Source: Hyphomicrobiales bacterium
GTDB lineage: Bacteria > Pseudomonadota > Alphaproteobacteria > Rhizobiales > Rhizobiaceae
Length of the DNA stretch: 64,000 nt
NCBI GenBank assembly: GCA_900471605.1
Contig: UCEY01000025.1
Span: 1-64,000, forward strand
Reading direction: 5' to 3'
Below are positions 18,571 to 26,862 of the stretch, in pieces. Position numbers and translations under genes: made by a program. Each line of letters starts with the position of its first letter. Position 1 is the first letter of the stretch. A model generated the notes under the pieces. The model saw nothing but the letters and a program-made list of their open reading frames with translations, ran no database searches and had not been told where the DNA came from.

Positions 18571-18596
18571 TATTTCAATTTTTGAAGTTATTTCAA
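18571..18596. promoter_or_regulatory. WggR/ExpG-type operator upstream of the RTX gene
   Basis: TATTTCAA (18571-18578), spacer TTT, TTGAAGTT (18582-18589) repeats the arm design of the two other operators with two mismatched positions, and a second TTCAA at 18592-18596 forms an overlapping TTGAA-N5-TTCAA dyad. It lies in the 271-bp AT-rich gap between the fusion-protein and RTX genes, about 210 bp before the RTX start. The third promoter controlled by ExpG in S. meliloti is expE1, the same gene position. It is weaker than the other two and inferred. Confidence 0.62.
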
Positions 18597-18806
18597 AGTA
18601 AAATACGGAAAAATTACTTTATAATCCCGCAAATTATCGAAACAATGTGCCAATAATATTCAATTTGGGAAATATATTTCTCAAAACATGGCATTTTAGC
18701 TTCAAGACATGCTTGCGCTTCGTTTTTTTGCGGTGCACATTTCAGGCGCGAAATCGTCGCACCCTGCGCCGAGACGCATGAATACAGATCCGAAGAGGAG
18801 AGGCAG

Positions 18807-19466
18807 ATGGCCACATTGGAAGGCGGAGCATACGACGATGCCCTGTTCGGCTCCCGCTTTAACGACTTCATTCGCGCCCATGGGGGCGATGATTTCGTGA
18901 GCGGCGGCAACGGGCACGACATCGTGTTCGGTGGTGACGGTGACGACCTGCTGTTCGGCGGAAAGGGAAATGATTCCCTGTTCGGCGGCGAGGGCAGCGA
19001 CTTGCTGAACGGTGAAGACGGTAATGACAACCTCGTCGGCGGCTGGGGCGATGACCTCCTGTACGGCGGCAAGGGCAGCGACACCCTGCTCGGCGGACAG
19101 GGGAGCGACCTCCTGTCCGGCGGCAAGGGCGCCGACATCCTTTATGGCGGCGATGGTGCCGACATCATCGATGGCGGTGCAGGCAACGACCTCCTGGTCG
19201 GCGGTGCCGGCCATGACGTCTTCGTCTTCGACGGCGGCGGCGGGAATGACGTCATTCTCGACTTCAACGCCGGCGAGGATCTGCTGCAGATCTCGAAGGG
19301 TATCAATGGCCTCGACGTGTCTTCGCCCGAAGACCTGGCCTCGCGCGTTACCCAGGTCGGCAGCAACGTCGTCGTGGATCTCGGCCATGGCGACACGCTC
19401 ACATTGGTCAATGTCGATGCAAACGACATTCACGCCAATCCCGAGAACTACTTCACCGTTCACTGA
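18807..19466 (+). CDS. wgeA: RTX nonapeptide-repeat calcium-binding secreted protein (WgeA/ExpE1-like)
   Basis: The 219-residue acidic protein consists mostly of GGxGxDxxx nonapeptide repeats (about residues 28-140; for example GGDGDDLLF, GGKGNDSLF, GGEGSDLLN, GGAGNDLLV). Such repeats fold as a calcium-bound beta-roll. It has no N-terminal signal peptide and ends in an unrepeated region with alternating hydrophobic residues, as expected for a C-terminal type I secretion signal. A good ribosome site (GAGGAG) precedes the ATG. The ABC/HlyD genes just upstream should export it. In S. meliloti, ExpE1/WgeA is the secreted calcium-binding protein needed for galactoglucan synthesis or export; this version is short. 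Confidence 0.87.
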   Translation: MATLEGGAYDDALFGSRFNDFIRAHGGDDFVSGGNGHDIVFGGDGDDLLFGGKGNDSLFGGEGSDLLNGEDGNDNLVGGWGDDLLYGGKGSDTLLGGQGSDLLSGGKGADILYGGDGADIIDGGAGNDLLVGGAGHDVFVFDGGGGNDVILDFNAGEDLLQISKGINGLDVSSPEDLASRVTQVGSNVVVDLGHGDTLTLVNVDANDIHANPENYFTVH

Positions 19467-19476
19467 GCATGACTTC

Positions 19477-19508
19477 TGCGCGCCCTGCCTCCTCCCGTGG
19501 GGCGCGCA
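19477..19508 (+). terminator. Intercistronic hairpin after the RTX gene
   Basis: TGCGCGCCC (19477-19485) pairs with GGGCGCGCA (19500-19508) around a 14-base loop, in the 65-bp gap between the RTX gene and the glycosyltransferase gene. There is no U tract. It may protect the RTX messenger end or reduce read-through, giving more RTX protein than enzyme. This role is inferred. Confidence 0.5.
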
Positions 19509-19531
19509 ATTCCGATCCAGAGGGGTAGCGT

Positions 19532-21787
19532 GTGACGTCCGACGAATCGATAGACGCCGCTGGCGTTTTCAGAAACGCAAAGACCTTCCGGCTCGGCTTG
19601 GATCTTGCCGTCCTGATCTGGGATATTCCCCCGTCACTTCCCGCTCCCACAAAATGCACGTTGTCCATGGACCGGTCGCCGGTGCCGCTCGTCAGCATGA
19701 TGCTTGCGCTCGCCAACGGCCGGCAGCGCATGTTCTGGGCGATGAGACCGGAACAACAGCCGGTGAACGTCGGCATCTGCACGGAACACGGCAGCGTCGC
19801 CGAAGCCATCGTGATGCAGCCGGCGCGCATGCTCGCCCCCCTCGATGTGGAGACATTGTTCGCAGATCTCGCGCCGGGGGCCCGCATCAAGTTCGTCAAC
19901 AACCTGCTGACCGTCTGGCGAAGCGCCTTCCGCATCACCGGCGACCATCTTTTCCACATGGTGGTGGAAGATGCCCTTCATGCGCTGGTGCCTGAACCGC
20001 AGGCCGCCAGCATCGTCTGCCAGATTGCGCAGGGACGCCATCTGATCGAGACCGTTATCAACCCGGATCTCGGCGAGATCACCGCGATCTACGCGATCGG
20101 CGCAGCTTCGATCACCCGTATGGCCGTAGGGTCCGTGCTCGGACGCAATGCCAAAAACGGCCTTCAATCGTGCCATTTCATCGCGGAGGCCCCCTCCCCT
20201 TCGCCGCCGTTTCTCATCGTCCTGATAAGCAAGAACGGCGTCGCCATTCGCCAGCTTGCCGACGGCAAGCCTCGCCATCCCAGCCTTGAGCGTTGGTGGG
20301 CCAAAAACCCTGATGCGGTGGAATTGCGCGAGATGATTGTCCGTCGCCTCGCCACATTGCCGGAAAGCGGTGCAGCCACGGCGATCGACCTTCAAGTTCG
20401 GGCGCCACTGGCGGCAAGCCGGATCGCCAAATCGTCGATGCATCCATCCGGCGAGGTCGATCTCGCCCTCGCGCTCGACGACGGCCTGCTGGCCGGTGGC
20501 TGGTTCCATGCACCGTCATCCGCTTTCGCCGGCATAGACTACGTCAAGGAGGATGGAACGGCCGTCCCGCTCGACGGCAACAGCTACGAATTTCCGGCAT
20601 GGGCGCAAGGCAAGGATGAAAAGAGCAAGACCGATGTGACGGGTTTCGTTGCCTGGGTCCCGCTGACGGAGCCCCTCGGGCCGCTTCTGCAGCCGCGATT
20701 TCAGATGCGCCTTGCCTCGGGAGCGGTCCGGCCGCTGATACCCAACCCGCAACCTTTCGAGCCCGCAGCACAACGAAACCATGTCCTGCGCGCCGTGCCG
20801 CCACAGCATGCGGTCGACGGTGCATTCCGCACCATTCTCGCACCCGCCTTGCAGGATATGGAACGACGGCTGGGAAGGACCATAGAGGTCGCCTGCACCA
20901 AGGACTACAGCCTGCCCAGGAACGCGCCCCTCGTTTCCATCGTCGTGCCCCTCTACAAGGTCCTCGATTTCCTGCGTTTCCAACTGTCCGGAATGGCCAC
21001 GGATCCCTGGCTCGCGGCCAATGCCGAGGTTATCTATGTCCTCGACTCGCCGGAAATCCAGGACGAGACGGAGCACCTGCTGGGCGGCCTGCACCTTCTC
21101 CACGGGCTGCCCATGAAGCTGGTCGTCATGAATCGCAACGGCGGCTATGCGCGTGCCTGCAATGCCGGCGCGCGTTTCGCCCGCGGCGACATATTGGTCA
21201 TGCTCAATTCGGACGTCGTGCCGAGCGCGCCCGGCTGGCTTCAGGTGTTGTCACGGGAACTGCTGGAAAACGGCAAGGTGGGCGCAGTTGGTCCGAAACT
21301 GATCTTCGAGGACGGTTCGCTGCAGCATGCCGGCCTGTATTTCGGCCGGGACCAGCGCGGGATCTGGCTGAACCACCATTTCCACAAGGGCATGCCCGGC
21401 GACTATGCGCCGGCGCAACATGCGCGCGAGGTTCCCGGCGTCACCGGCGCTTGCCTGGTCGCCCGCAGGGAGACCTACGAGCATGTTGGCGGCTTCACCG
21501 AGGACTATGTGATCGGCGACTACGAGGACAGCGACCTGTGTCTCAAGATCCGCCGGCTCGGGCTCCAGATCGTCTACGAACCGGCAGCCTGCCTCTATCA
21601 TTTCGAGCGCCGCTCGATCCGCCGCAGTCAGGACTACATGCGCGGTGTTGCGAGCCAATACAATTCATGGCTGCACACGCAGCGCTGGGAGGACGACATT
21701 AGCGAGTTGATGGCGACCCAGTTCGGCAGAGACAGCGATCAATCCGCCGCCATGGGCGTGAGAATGCGTGAAAGGGACGCGGCGTGA
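19532..21787 (+). CDS. Large glycosyltransferase with C-terminal GT2 domain (WgeB/ExpE2 position)
   Basis: The 751-residue protein starts at GTG with AGGGG upstream. Residues about 470-700 form a GT2 domain: PLVSIVVPLYKVLDFL, NRNGGYARACNAGARFARG, the metal-site LNSDVV, IFEDGSLQHAGLYF and the conserved GDYEDSDLCLKIR. The N-terminal 300 residues are unassigned. Residues about 315-390 hold a beta-type module (LLAGGWFHAPSSAFAGIDYV) also seen in two downstream proteins. It opens a chain of six genes with small gaps or overlaps and matches expE2 (wgeB) by position. It probably transfers one sugar of the repeat unit; donor unknown. Confidence 0.83.
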   Translation: MTSDESIDAAGVFRNAKTFRLGLDLAVLIWDIPPSLPAPTKCTLSMDRSPVPLVSMMLALANGRQRMFWAMRPEQQPVNVGICTEHGSVAEAIVMQPARMLAPLDVETLFADLAPGARIKFVNNLLTVWRSAFRITGDHLFHMVVEDALHALVPEPQAASIVCQIAQGRHLIETVINPDLGEITAIYAIGAASITRMAVGSVLGRNAKNGLQSCHFIAEAPSPSPPFLIVLISKNGVAIRQLADGKPRHPSLERWWAKNPDAVELREMIVRRLATLPESGAATAIDLQVRAPLAASRIAKSSMHPSGEVDLALALDDGLLAGGWFHAPSSAFAGIDYVKEDGTAVPLDGNSYEFPAWAQGKDEKSKTDVTGFVAWVPLTEPLGPLLQPRFQMRLASGAVRPLIPNPQPFEPAAQRNHVLRAVPPQHAVDGAFRTILAPALQDMERRLGRTIEVACTKDYSLPRNAPLVSIVVPLYKVLDFLRFQLSGMATDPWLAANAEVIYVLDSPEIQDETEHLLGGLHLLHGLPMKLVVMNRNGGYARACNAGARFARGDILVMLNSDVVPSAPGWLQVLSRELLENGKVGAVGPKLIFEDGSLQHAGLYFGRDQRGIWLNHHFHKGMPGDYAPAQHAREVPGVTGACLVARRETYEHVGGFTEDYVIGDYEDSDLCLKIRRLGLQIVYEPAACLYHFERRSIRRSQDYMRGVASQYNSWLHTQRWEDDISELMATQFGRDSDQSAAMGVRMRERDAA

Positions 21788-22623
21788 ATCAGGCAGCACT
21801 TCTGCACACCACAAAGCCCGCCCGGCTGGTCGATGAAGACCGCGTTCGCTGGCTGATCGATTCGGTTCGGGAAAATCGTTTCCTGCCGCAACCGGAATCC
21901 ACCAACGTCTTCGTCGGGGACGGTGATTTCCGCGCGATCGGGGCGGAGTTTCTCGGTTACTTCATTCGTATCGGCGGCCTACGCGAAGACAGCCGCGTTC
22001 TCGACATCGGATGCGGCATCGGCCGGATGGCCGTGCCGCTCACACAATATCTCAATCCGAAAACGAGCCGCTACGACGGTATCGATCCCGTCGAAGGCGG
22101 CATTGGCTGGTGCCAGCAGACGATTACGCCCGCCTACCCTACCTTCGCTTTCCAGAGACTGGACATCGCGCACGAACTCTACAACCCGAACGGCAAGATC
22201 AGCGGCAGGACCTTGAGGCTGCCCTTTCCGGATCGTCATTTCGACTTCGTCATCATGACGTCCGTGGTCACTCATCTGCCGCCTGCGGAAGTCCTTGTCT
22301 ACCTCGCCGAAGTCCGCAGGGTCCTGTCACACGGCGGGCGCCTGTTCATGACCGCGTTCGTGGTCGATCGGATCGCTGCAGCCAACGAGCAGCGACGGCG
22401 CGATCCGCGCCTCGCATTCCGCCGCTATGGCGAAAGCCCATGCTGGTTTGTGCCCAACCAGCCGCCGCTTTCCGCGGTCGGGTTCGAGGACGGCTTTCTG
22501 GACAAGGCGCTCGAACGTGCCGGCCTCTCCGTCGCCCTGAAATCGCTTGGTCATTGGCGCGGCACCGGCGCTGGCCATCATCAGGACTTCATTATCGCGA
22601 AGCGCCGGGGAACCGCTCGATGA
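21784..22623 (+). CDS. Class I SAM-dependent methyltransferase
   Basis: The 279-residue protein begins at a GTG overlapping the previous stop (GTGA). It shows the Rossmann methyltransferase motifs: RVLDIGCGIGRMAVPL (motif I, glycine-rich SAM loop), a following acidic YDGIDPVEGG, and HFDFVIMTSVVTHL (motif IV region). In this operon it could methylate a sugar of the polymer or of the lipid-linked intermediate, perhaps as a cap; this is inferred from position only. It matches the expE3 (wgeC) slot of the S. meliloti locus as I remember it. Confidence 0.82.
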   Translation: MNQAALLHTTKPARLVDEDRVRWLIDSVRENRFLPQPESTNVFVGDGDFRAIGAEFLGYFIRIGGLREDSRVLDIGCGIGRMAVPLTQYLNPKTSRYDGIDPVEGGIGWCQQTITPAYPTFAFQRLDIAHELYNPNGKISGRTLRLPFPDRHFDFVIMTSVVTHLPPAEVLVYLAEVRRVLSHGGRLFMTAFVVDRIAAANEQRRRDPRLAFRRYGESPCWFVPNQPPLSAVGFEDGFLDKALERAGLSVALKSLGHWRGTGAGHHQDFIIAKRRGTAR

Positions 22624-23870
22624 GCAAACGCATCCTGGTGGCCGCCCACAACCATCCATCCCTCCACCCCGGGGGGACGGAGATATTCGCGCACGACCTG
22701 TTCCGTGCCTACCAGCGCGAGGGACATGAAGCGTTGTTTCTCGGTGCCACGAACCAGATTCACCGCGAAGCGAGACCCGGCACGAGCTTCCAGAGCATAG
22801 GTTCCGGTGGAGACGAGGTTCTGCTGTGGTCGGGACATTTCGACCGCTTCTTCATGAGTCAGATCGATCTCTACGGCGTTGTGCCCGACATAGCGGAATT
22901 GCTGCGCGATTTCCGGCCGGACGTGGTTCACCTCCACCATCTGCTTCTGCTTGGCGCCGAGTTCCCCCACATCGTCCGCCGCACGCTACCCGACTGCCGG
23001 ATCGTCATGACGCTGCATGACTACTACCCGATCTGCCATCATGACGGCCTGATGGTGCGTACCGGCAGCAAGGAGCTTTGTTACCAGGCCAGCCCTGATC
23101 GTTGCCATGCCTGTTTCAAGGACATCCCGCTCGACCGCTTCACTCTGCGCGAGCGCCACCTGAAGGCCCTCTTGAGCACTGTTGACCACTTCGTTTCGCC
23201 AAGCGCCTTCTTGCGGGACCGCTTCGTGCGTTGGGGCCTGGACGAAGACAGGATCAGCGTCATTCCCAACGGCATCCCCGGCCGAAATGGCGGCGCACGC
23301 AGAGAGCTGCTCCAGGGCGGGAAACCGGTCTTCGGATATTTCGGAAATCTCAATCCCTGGAAGGGAGTTACCGTATTGCTCGACGCGGCGCGTCAGCTTC
23401 TGGCCGACGGTCTCGATTTCGAACTTCGCGTCCATGGCGGAGCACCTTTCCAGAGCGAGGCCTTCCTTGAGGAGATCAATCGGCGTTTCGCCGAAACCTC
23501 TGATTCCGTCCAGGCGCGGGGTCCTTACCGGCGCGAGGATATCGGCGATCTGGTGGCCGCAGTCGATTGCACCATCGTTCCTTCCGTCTGGTGGGAGAAC
23601 GCACCGCTCGTCATTCAGGAAGCACAGGCCCAGGGCCGTCCGGTGATCGCGAGCAATATCGGAGGAATGGCCGAAATGGTCGAGCATGGCGTCAACGGCC
23701 TGACCGTTCCACCCAACGATGCCCGAGCGCTTGCCGCGGCGATGCGGACCATCGTGGAAGAACCTAACCTGCTGCGCCGGTTCTCCAAGAACGCGCGCAA
23801 GCCCGACGACATTGACACGACCGCCCGCCGCTACCTCAAGTGGATGGAGACGGCACAGGTGCAGGCCTAG
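22620..23870 (+). CDS. Glycosyltransferase family 4
   Basis: The product is 416 residues from the ATG at 22620, which overlaps the methyltransferase stop (ATGA). A longer open frame back to 22011 is only a shadow of the methyltransferase gene. GT4 features: N-terminal HNHPSLHPGGTEIFAHDLFRAY, VVHLHHLLLLG, VTLHDYYPICHHDG-like block, ISVIPNGIP, and the donor-site segment VWWENAPLVIQEAQAQGRPV with the E-x7-E glutamates. Its Cys-rich CYQASPDRCHACFKD loop also occurs in the last GT4 of the operon, so the two are paralogues. It probably adds a sugar of the repeat unit. Confidence 0.87.
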   Translation: MSKRILVAAHNHPSLHPGGTEIFAHDLFRAYQREGHEALFLGATNQIHREARPGTSFQSIGSGGDEVLLWSGHFDRFFMSQIDLYGVVPDIAELLRDFRPDVVHLHHLLLLGAEFPHIVRRTLPDCRIVMTLHDYYPICHHDGLMVRTGSKELCYQASPDRCHACFKDIPLDRFTLRERHLKALLSTVDHFVSPSAFLRDRFVRWGLDEDRISVIPNGIPGRNGGARRELLQGGKPVFGYFGNLNPWKGVTVLLDAARQLLADGLDFELRVHGGAPFQSEAFLEEINRRFAETSDSVQARGPYRREDIGDLVAAVDCTIVPSVWWENAPLVIQEAQAQGRPVIASNIGGMAEMVEHGVNGLTVPPNDARALAAAMRTIVEEPNLLRRFSKNARKPDDIDTTARRYLKWMETAQVQA

Positions 23871-23878
23871 GAGAACTT

Positions 23879-24610
23879 ATGACCAGTCCCGCTGAACGAC
23901 CGGATGCCGCATCCGAACAGGATAACGTCAAGCCGATGAACGGCCGGGTCGATGCTGTCGACATGGGCAGGATCTTCGGCTGGGCATTCGACCCGATGGC
24001 GCCGGATCAACGGCTGACCATTCGTGTCCTCCTGGACGGGAAGGTGATTGCCGAGGCCGTCGCCGACCGCAATCGTCCCGACTTGAGGCGCAACGGCATC
24101 GGGGACGGCAAGCACGCATTTGAAATCGCGCTGCCCGATCCCGTCCATTCGCGGGCGAACGACATCGTCGTCATCGCCCAGAATGGAAGCGGTTCCGAGC
24201 AGGCCCTGCGCGTTCCCCAGCCGAACGAGCAGGCGGCCGAAGCCCTTATCGCCGCACCGCTGGCGAAAGTGCTCGACAAGCTGGATCTGCTGATGGCGGC
24301 GCAGCGGCAGCTGCAGGTCTCGCAACGCTCGCTGCAGCGCGCACCGGATATCGATGCCGACAAGACCGAAACCGCCGGCCTGACCCAAGTCGGCAACGCC
24401 GTCGAAAGCCTCAAGGTGGAGATCGGCCAACGGCTGAACGATCTCGATGTCCATCTGATGCGGCTGGATGGGGTTGTGGCGGGGATGGAGAAGAATCTGA
24501 CCGCCTTGCGGAAGCGCGCGACCGGCGAATTCAAGCCCCTCCTGCTGCTGCTGTTCGTTCTCGTGGGATTTGCCGCCGGCGCCAGCCTTGCGCTGATTGC
24601 CAGGGTCTGA
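23879..24610 (+). CDS. Tail-anchored membrane protein of the polysaccharide operon
   Basis: The 243-residue protein starts at the ATG at 23879 with AGGAGA upstream; an upstream in-frame start at 23840 would overlap the previous gene and lacks a ribosome site. It has three parts: a beta-type module (about residues 20-105, with RIFGWAFDP and RVLLDGKVIAEAVAD), a coiled coil (about 130-215) and a C-terminal membrane segment (LLLLLFVLVGFAAGASLALIA). The module is cytoplasmic if the tail inserts in the usual way. It could tether glycosyltransferases to the membrane. It corresponds to expE5 (wgeE) by position. The function is unknown. Confidence 0.72.
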   Translation: MTSPAERPDAASEQDNVKPMNGRVDAVDMGRIFGWAFDPMAPDQRLTIRVLLDGKVIAEAVADRNRPDLRRNGIGDGKHAFEIALPDPVHSRANDIVVIAQNGSGSEQALRVPQPNEQAAEALIAAPLAKVLDKLDLLMAAQRQLQVSQRSLQRAPDIDADKTETAGLTQVGNAVESLKVEIGQRLNDLDVHLMRLDGVVAGMEKNLTALRKRATGEFKPLLLLLFVLVGFAAGASLALIARV

Positions 24611-24621
24611 GGGAGGGAGGC

Positions 24622-26862
24622 ATGCTGGTAACAGAACAATCACCCGCGACCGTCAGCCCATCGCCAAGCAGGATTGGAGCGAGCAGGGCAATGCGCTCCG
24701 GGCGGGTTATCGGCTGCCGCATCGACGAGACGACCTTGCTGATCCTCGGCCTCGGCCGCGTCACGGCCGGCGACGTGGTTGTCGGCATTGGAGAGGACCA
24801 GGCAACCACGCGAAGCTCGTTTGTATCGGAATGGCGATTGGCCGCATCCTCGCCGCGGGCCAGGCACGGATTTGCGGCGCTCCTTCCGGCAGAGAGCATC
24901 GACCTTGCCATGACCACGATACGGTTCGGGGAGGAGGAGACCGGCGCACGCTACATCTTCTCGCCCCGGCTTGCCTCTATAGAGGAAGCAGCCGCGCTCG
25001 TGATCGAATCCGCGGGATCTCAGTCCGCCGCCGTCATCAACCGGCTCGTGGACGCTCTGATGGCTGGCGACGTCAACCGCCGCACACTTCTGACGATCAC
25101 CACGCTTTTGCAGACAGCCCATGCCAGCGACGGTTTCGTCGAGTTGATTGGCGAAAGCCATGACGGCGCGACGTTCCTGCAGGGCTGGAGCCGCGGCATG
25201 TCGCCGGGGTCTTATCGGATGTCCCTGATCGGAAGCGCGACCCCGCTGGTCGCGGAATGCGGTATCGCCACCTTTCCCCGCCCTGACGCTCCCGATGGCG
25301 CCTCCGGTTTTGCCGCCCTTCTCGAAAGCAGCGAGCCTATCCGGGCTCTCGACATCGAAGGGCTGATCTTTCGCGGACGGGCAGGTTGGAGACATCTTGC
25401 GATCCACCCCCGAAAGCGCATCGCCGACCCGCAGGAAACGCCCGAACACATCCGCTCGATCCTGATGCGCAGCCATGGCGCGCCGGACGTGCTTCTCGCC
25501 CTGCGGGCAGCCGCCAACAGCTTCGAAGGCAAGGAAACGGTCTCCGGCCTGCCCTATCCCGTGCGGATGGGAATAGACAGCATATTCGAAGCCGATGCAG
25601 CAAATCTCCTTGTCTCCGGCTGGCTTTACGATCCCGACGGCCATGTCGCAACGGTCAGGCTGCGTCGACGCGATGCCGCGGCGCGCATCGACGAGTGCTG
25701 GACGCGCTTCGACCGGCCGGACGTCACGGACAGCTTCAACGACCAGCCGCATTTTGCGGCGGGTTTTCGAGGCGAACATGGGGCGCATGGCTTCATCGTC
25801 CACGCCCGGTTGCCGAATGACGATATCGGCGCGCCGCTTTATTTCGAGCTGACACTGCAGGATTCCCGCCGCGCGTTTCTGCCGGTGAAACCGACGCGCG
25901 CCTTGGCGCGCTCGGCGGCATTGCGACAGATCGGCTCCATTGACCCCACGAACAGCGCCCTCCCGGCCATCGTCGATGCGCACATTGTTCCGTTCCTCAG
26001 GCAATCGTCGGGAAGGCCCGCGCCGGTCATCGAAACCACCCTCGATGCCGGGGCCTTCGACGAGCAGATTAGCCCGCCGATCGTTATTGGCGCCGGGGAG
26101 AATGAGGAGGATATTGCCCCGCTGCTGGCCCTGCTCACCCTCGATCCGGAGACCCGGCGCGCACCTATCGTGATCGCCATGCCTTCGGAGCGGTTTCGCA
26201 GGCAGGCCGCCCGTCTTAAGGAACTCGCGCGGTTCTACCGCCTTTCGGTCAGGCTTGTGTCTGCGAAGGGAACGGGCGACGTCTACGACATGATCGAAGC
26301 TGGCACGGAGGCGCTCTCCTGTGAAACGATCGTGTCGCTCTCCGCCTCGCTGATCCCGCAAGGTGCGGGATGGTATGGCCAGCTTGTGGCCACGGCCGCG
26401 ACGCTCAAAGGAAGCATCGTCTCACCCGTCCTGGCCTATGAGGATCATTCGGTTCGCTGGGCGGGAAGCTGGATCGACGAAGGCAATGGTGACGAACCGG
26501 TCGTCGGCCGATACGCCGGATATCCCCTGAAAGCGGTGACCGACATGAACCTCACCCGCATCGCGGCTGCCTCGCTCGAATGCTGCGCCATGCCGCGCCA
26601 AGCCCTGTCGGGCGCTGGCCGGTTTTCCGCCGGCTATCTTGGCGCGCAGGAAAAGGGTGTCGATCTAGGCCTCCGCCTCGGCCGTGCCGGTTTCGACTCG
26701 TATTTGCTGCCTTCGGTGCAGATCTGGGGCTGCGACGACGCACATAACGGAAATAGTCCCGCAATGGCGGCCCTGGTGGAGGAGATCGATCGGAAGATCT
26801 TCAAGAGCCAATGGCTGCCTATTCTCGGCGTTGAAAGGCATCAGGAAAAGAGGCCGGCATGA
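24622..26862 (+). CDS. Large protein with degenerate GT2-like domain, unknown function
   Basis: The 746-residue protein has no signal peptide or membrane segment. Residues about 310-400 hold the GW-type beta module (ANLLVSGWLYDPDGHVATVR). Residues about 470-730 resemble the GT2 domain of the upstream large glycosyltransferase: TIVSLSASLIPQGAGWYGQL aligns with ILVMLNSDVVPSAPGWLQVL, and LAYEDHSVRWAGSWID with IFEDGSLQHAGLYFG. The metal-binding aspartate is replaced (SAS for NSD), and the ED-containing block is lost too. It may therefore be an inactive partner or a sugar-binding scaffold. It matches expE6 (wgeF) by position. The remaining N-terminus is unassigned. Confidence 0.65.
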   Translation: MLVTEQSPATVSPSPSRIGASRAMRSGRVIGCRIDETTLLILGLGRVTAGDVVVGIGEDQATTRSSFVSEWRLAASSPRARHGFAALLPAESIDLAMTTIRFGEEETGARYIFSPRLASIEEAAALVIESAGSQSAAVINRLVDALMAGDVNRRTLLTITTLLQTAHASDGFVELIGESHDGATFLQGWSRGMSPGSYRMSLIGSATPLVAECGIATFPRPDAPDGASGFAALLESSEPIRALDIEGLIFRGRAGWRHLAIHPRKRIADPQETPEHIRSILMRSHGAPDVLLALRAAANSFEGKETVSGLPYPVRMGIDSIFEADAANLLVSGWLYDPDGHVATVRLRRRDAAARIDECWTRFDRPDVTDSFNDQPHFAAGFRGEHGAHGFIVHARLPNDDIGAPLYFELTLQDSRRAFLPVKPTRALARSAALRQIGSIDPTNSALPAIVDAHIVPFLRQSSGRPAPVIETTLDAGAFDEQISPPIVIGAGENEEDIAPLLALLTLDPETRRAPIVIAMPSERFRRQAARLKELARFYRLSVRLVSAKGTGDVYDMIEAGTEALSCETIVSLSASLIPQGAGWYGQLVATAATLKGSIVSPVLAYEDHSVRWAGSWIDEGNGDEPVVGRYAGYPLKAVTDMNLTRIAAASLECCAMPRQALSGAGRFSAGYLGAQEKGVDLGLRLGRAGFDSYLLPSVQIWGCDDAHNGNSPAMAALVEEIDRKIFKSQWLPILGVERHQEKRPA

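Noticed and set aside
18614..19138. Pro/Ser-rich antisense open frame over the RTX repeats
   Set aside because: It is the mirror of the GGxGxD repeats and has no independent support.
18870..19240. Tandem DNA repeats that could be read as a satellite or CRISPR-like array
   Set aside because: The 27-bp periodicity comes from the nonapeptide codons of the RTX protein; there are no conserved repeats with unique spacers.
22011..22619. N-terminal extension of the GT4 gene in the same frame
   Set aside because: It lies inside the methyltransferase gene, reads as Arg-rich shadow, and the ATGA overlap at 22620 is the natural start.
24640..26361. 573-residue antisense open frame opposite the degenerate glycosyltransferase
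   Set aside because: Arg-rich composition and no motif; the plus strand is part of a tight operon with matching overlaps.
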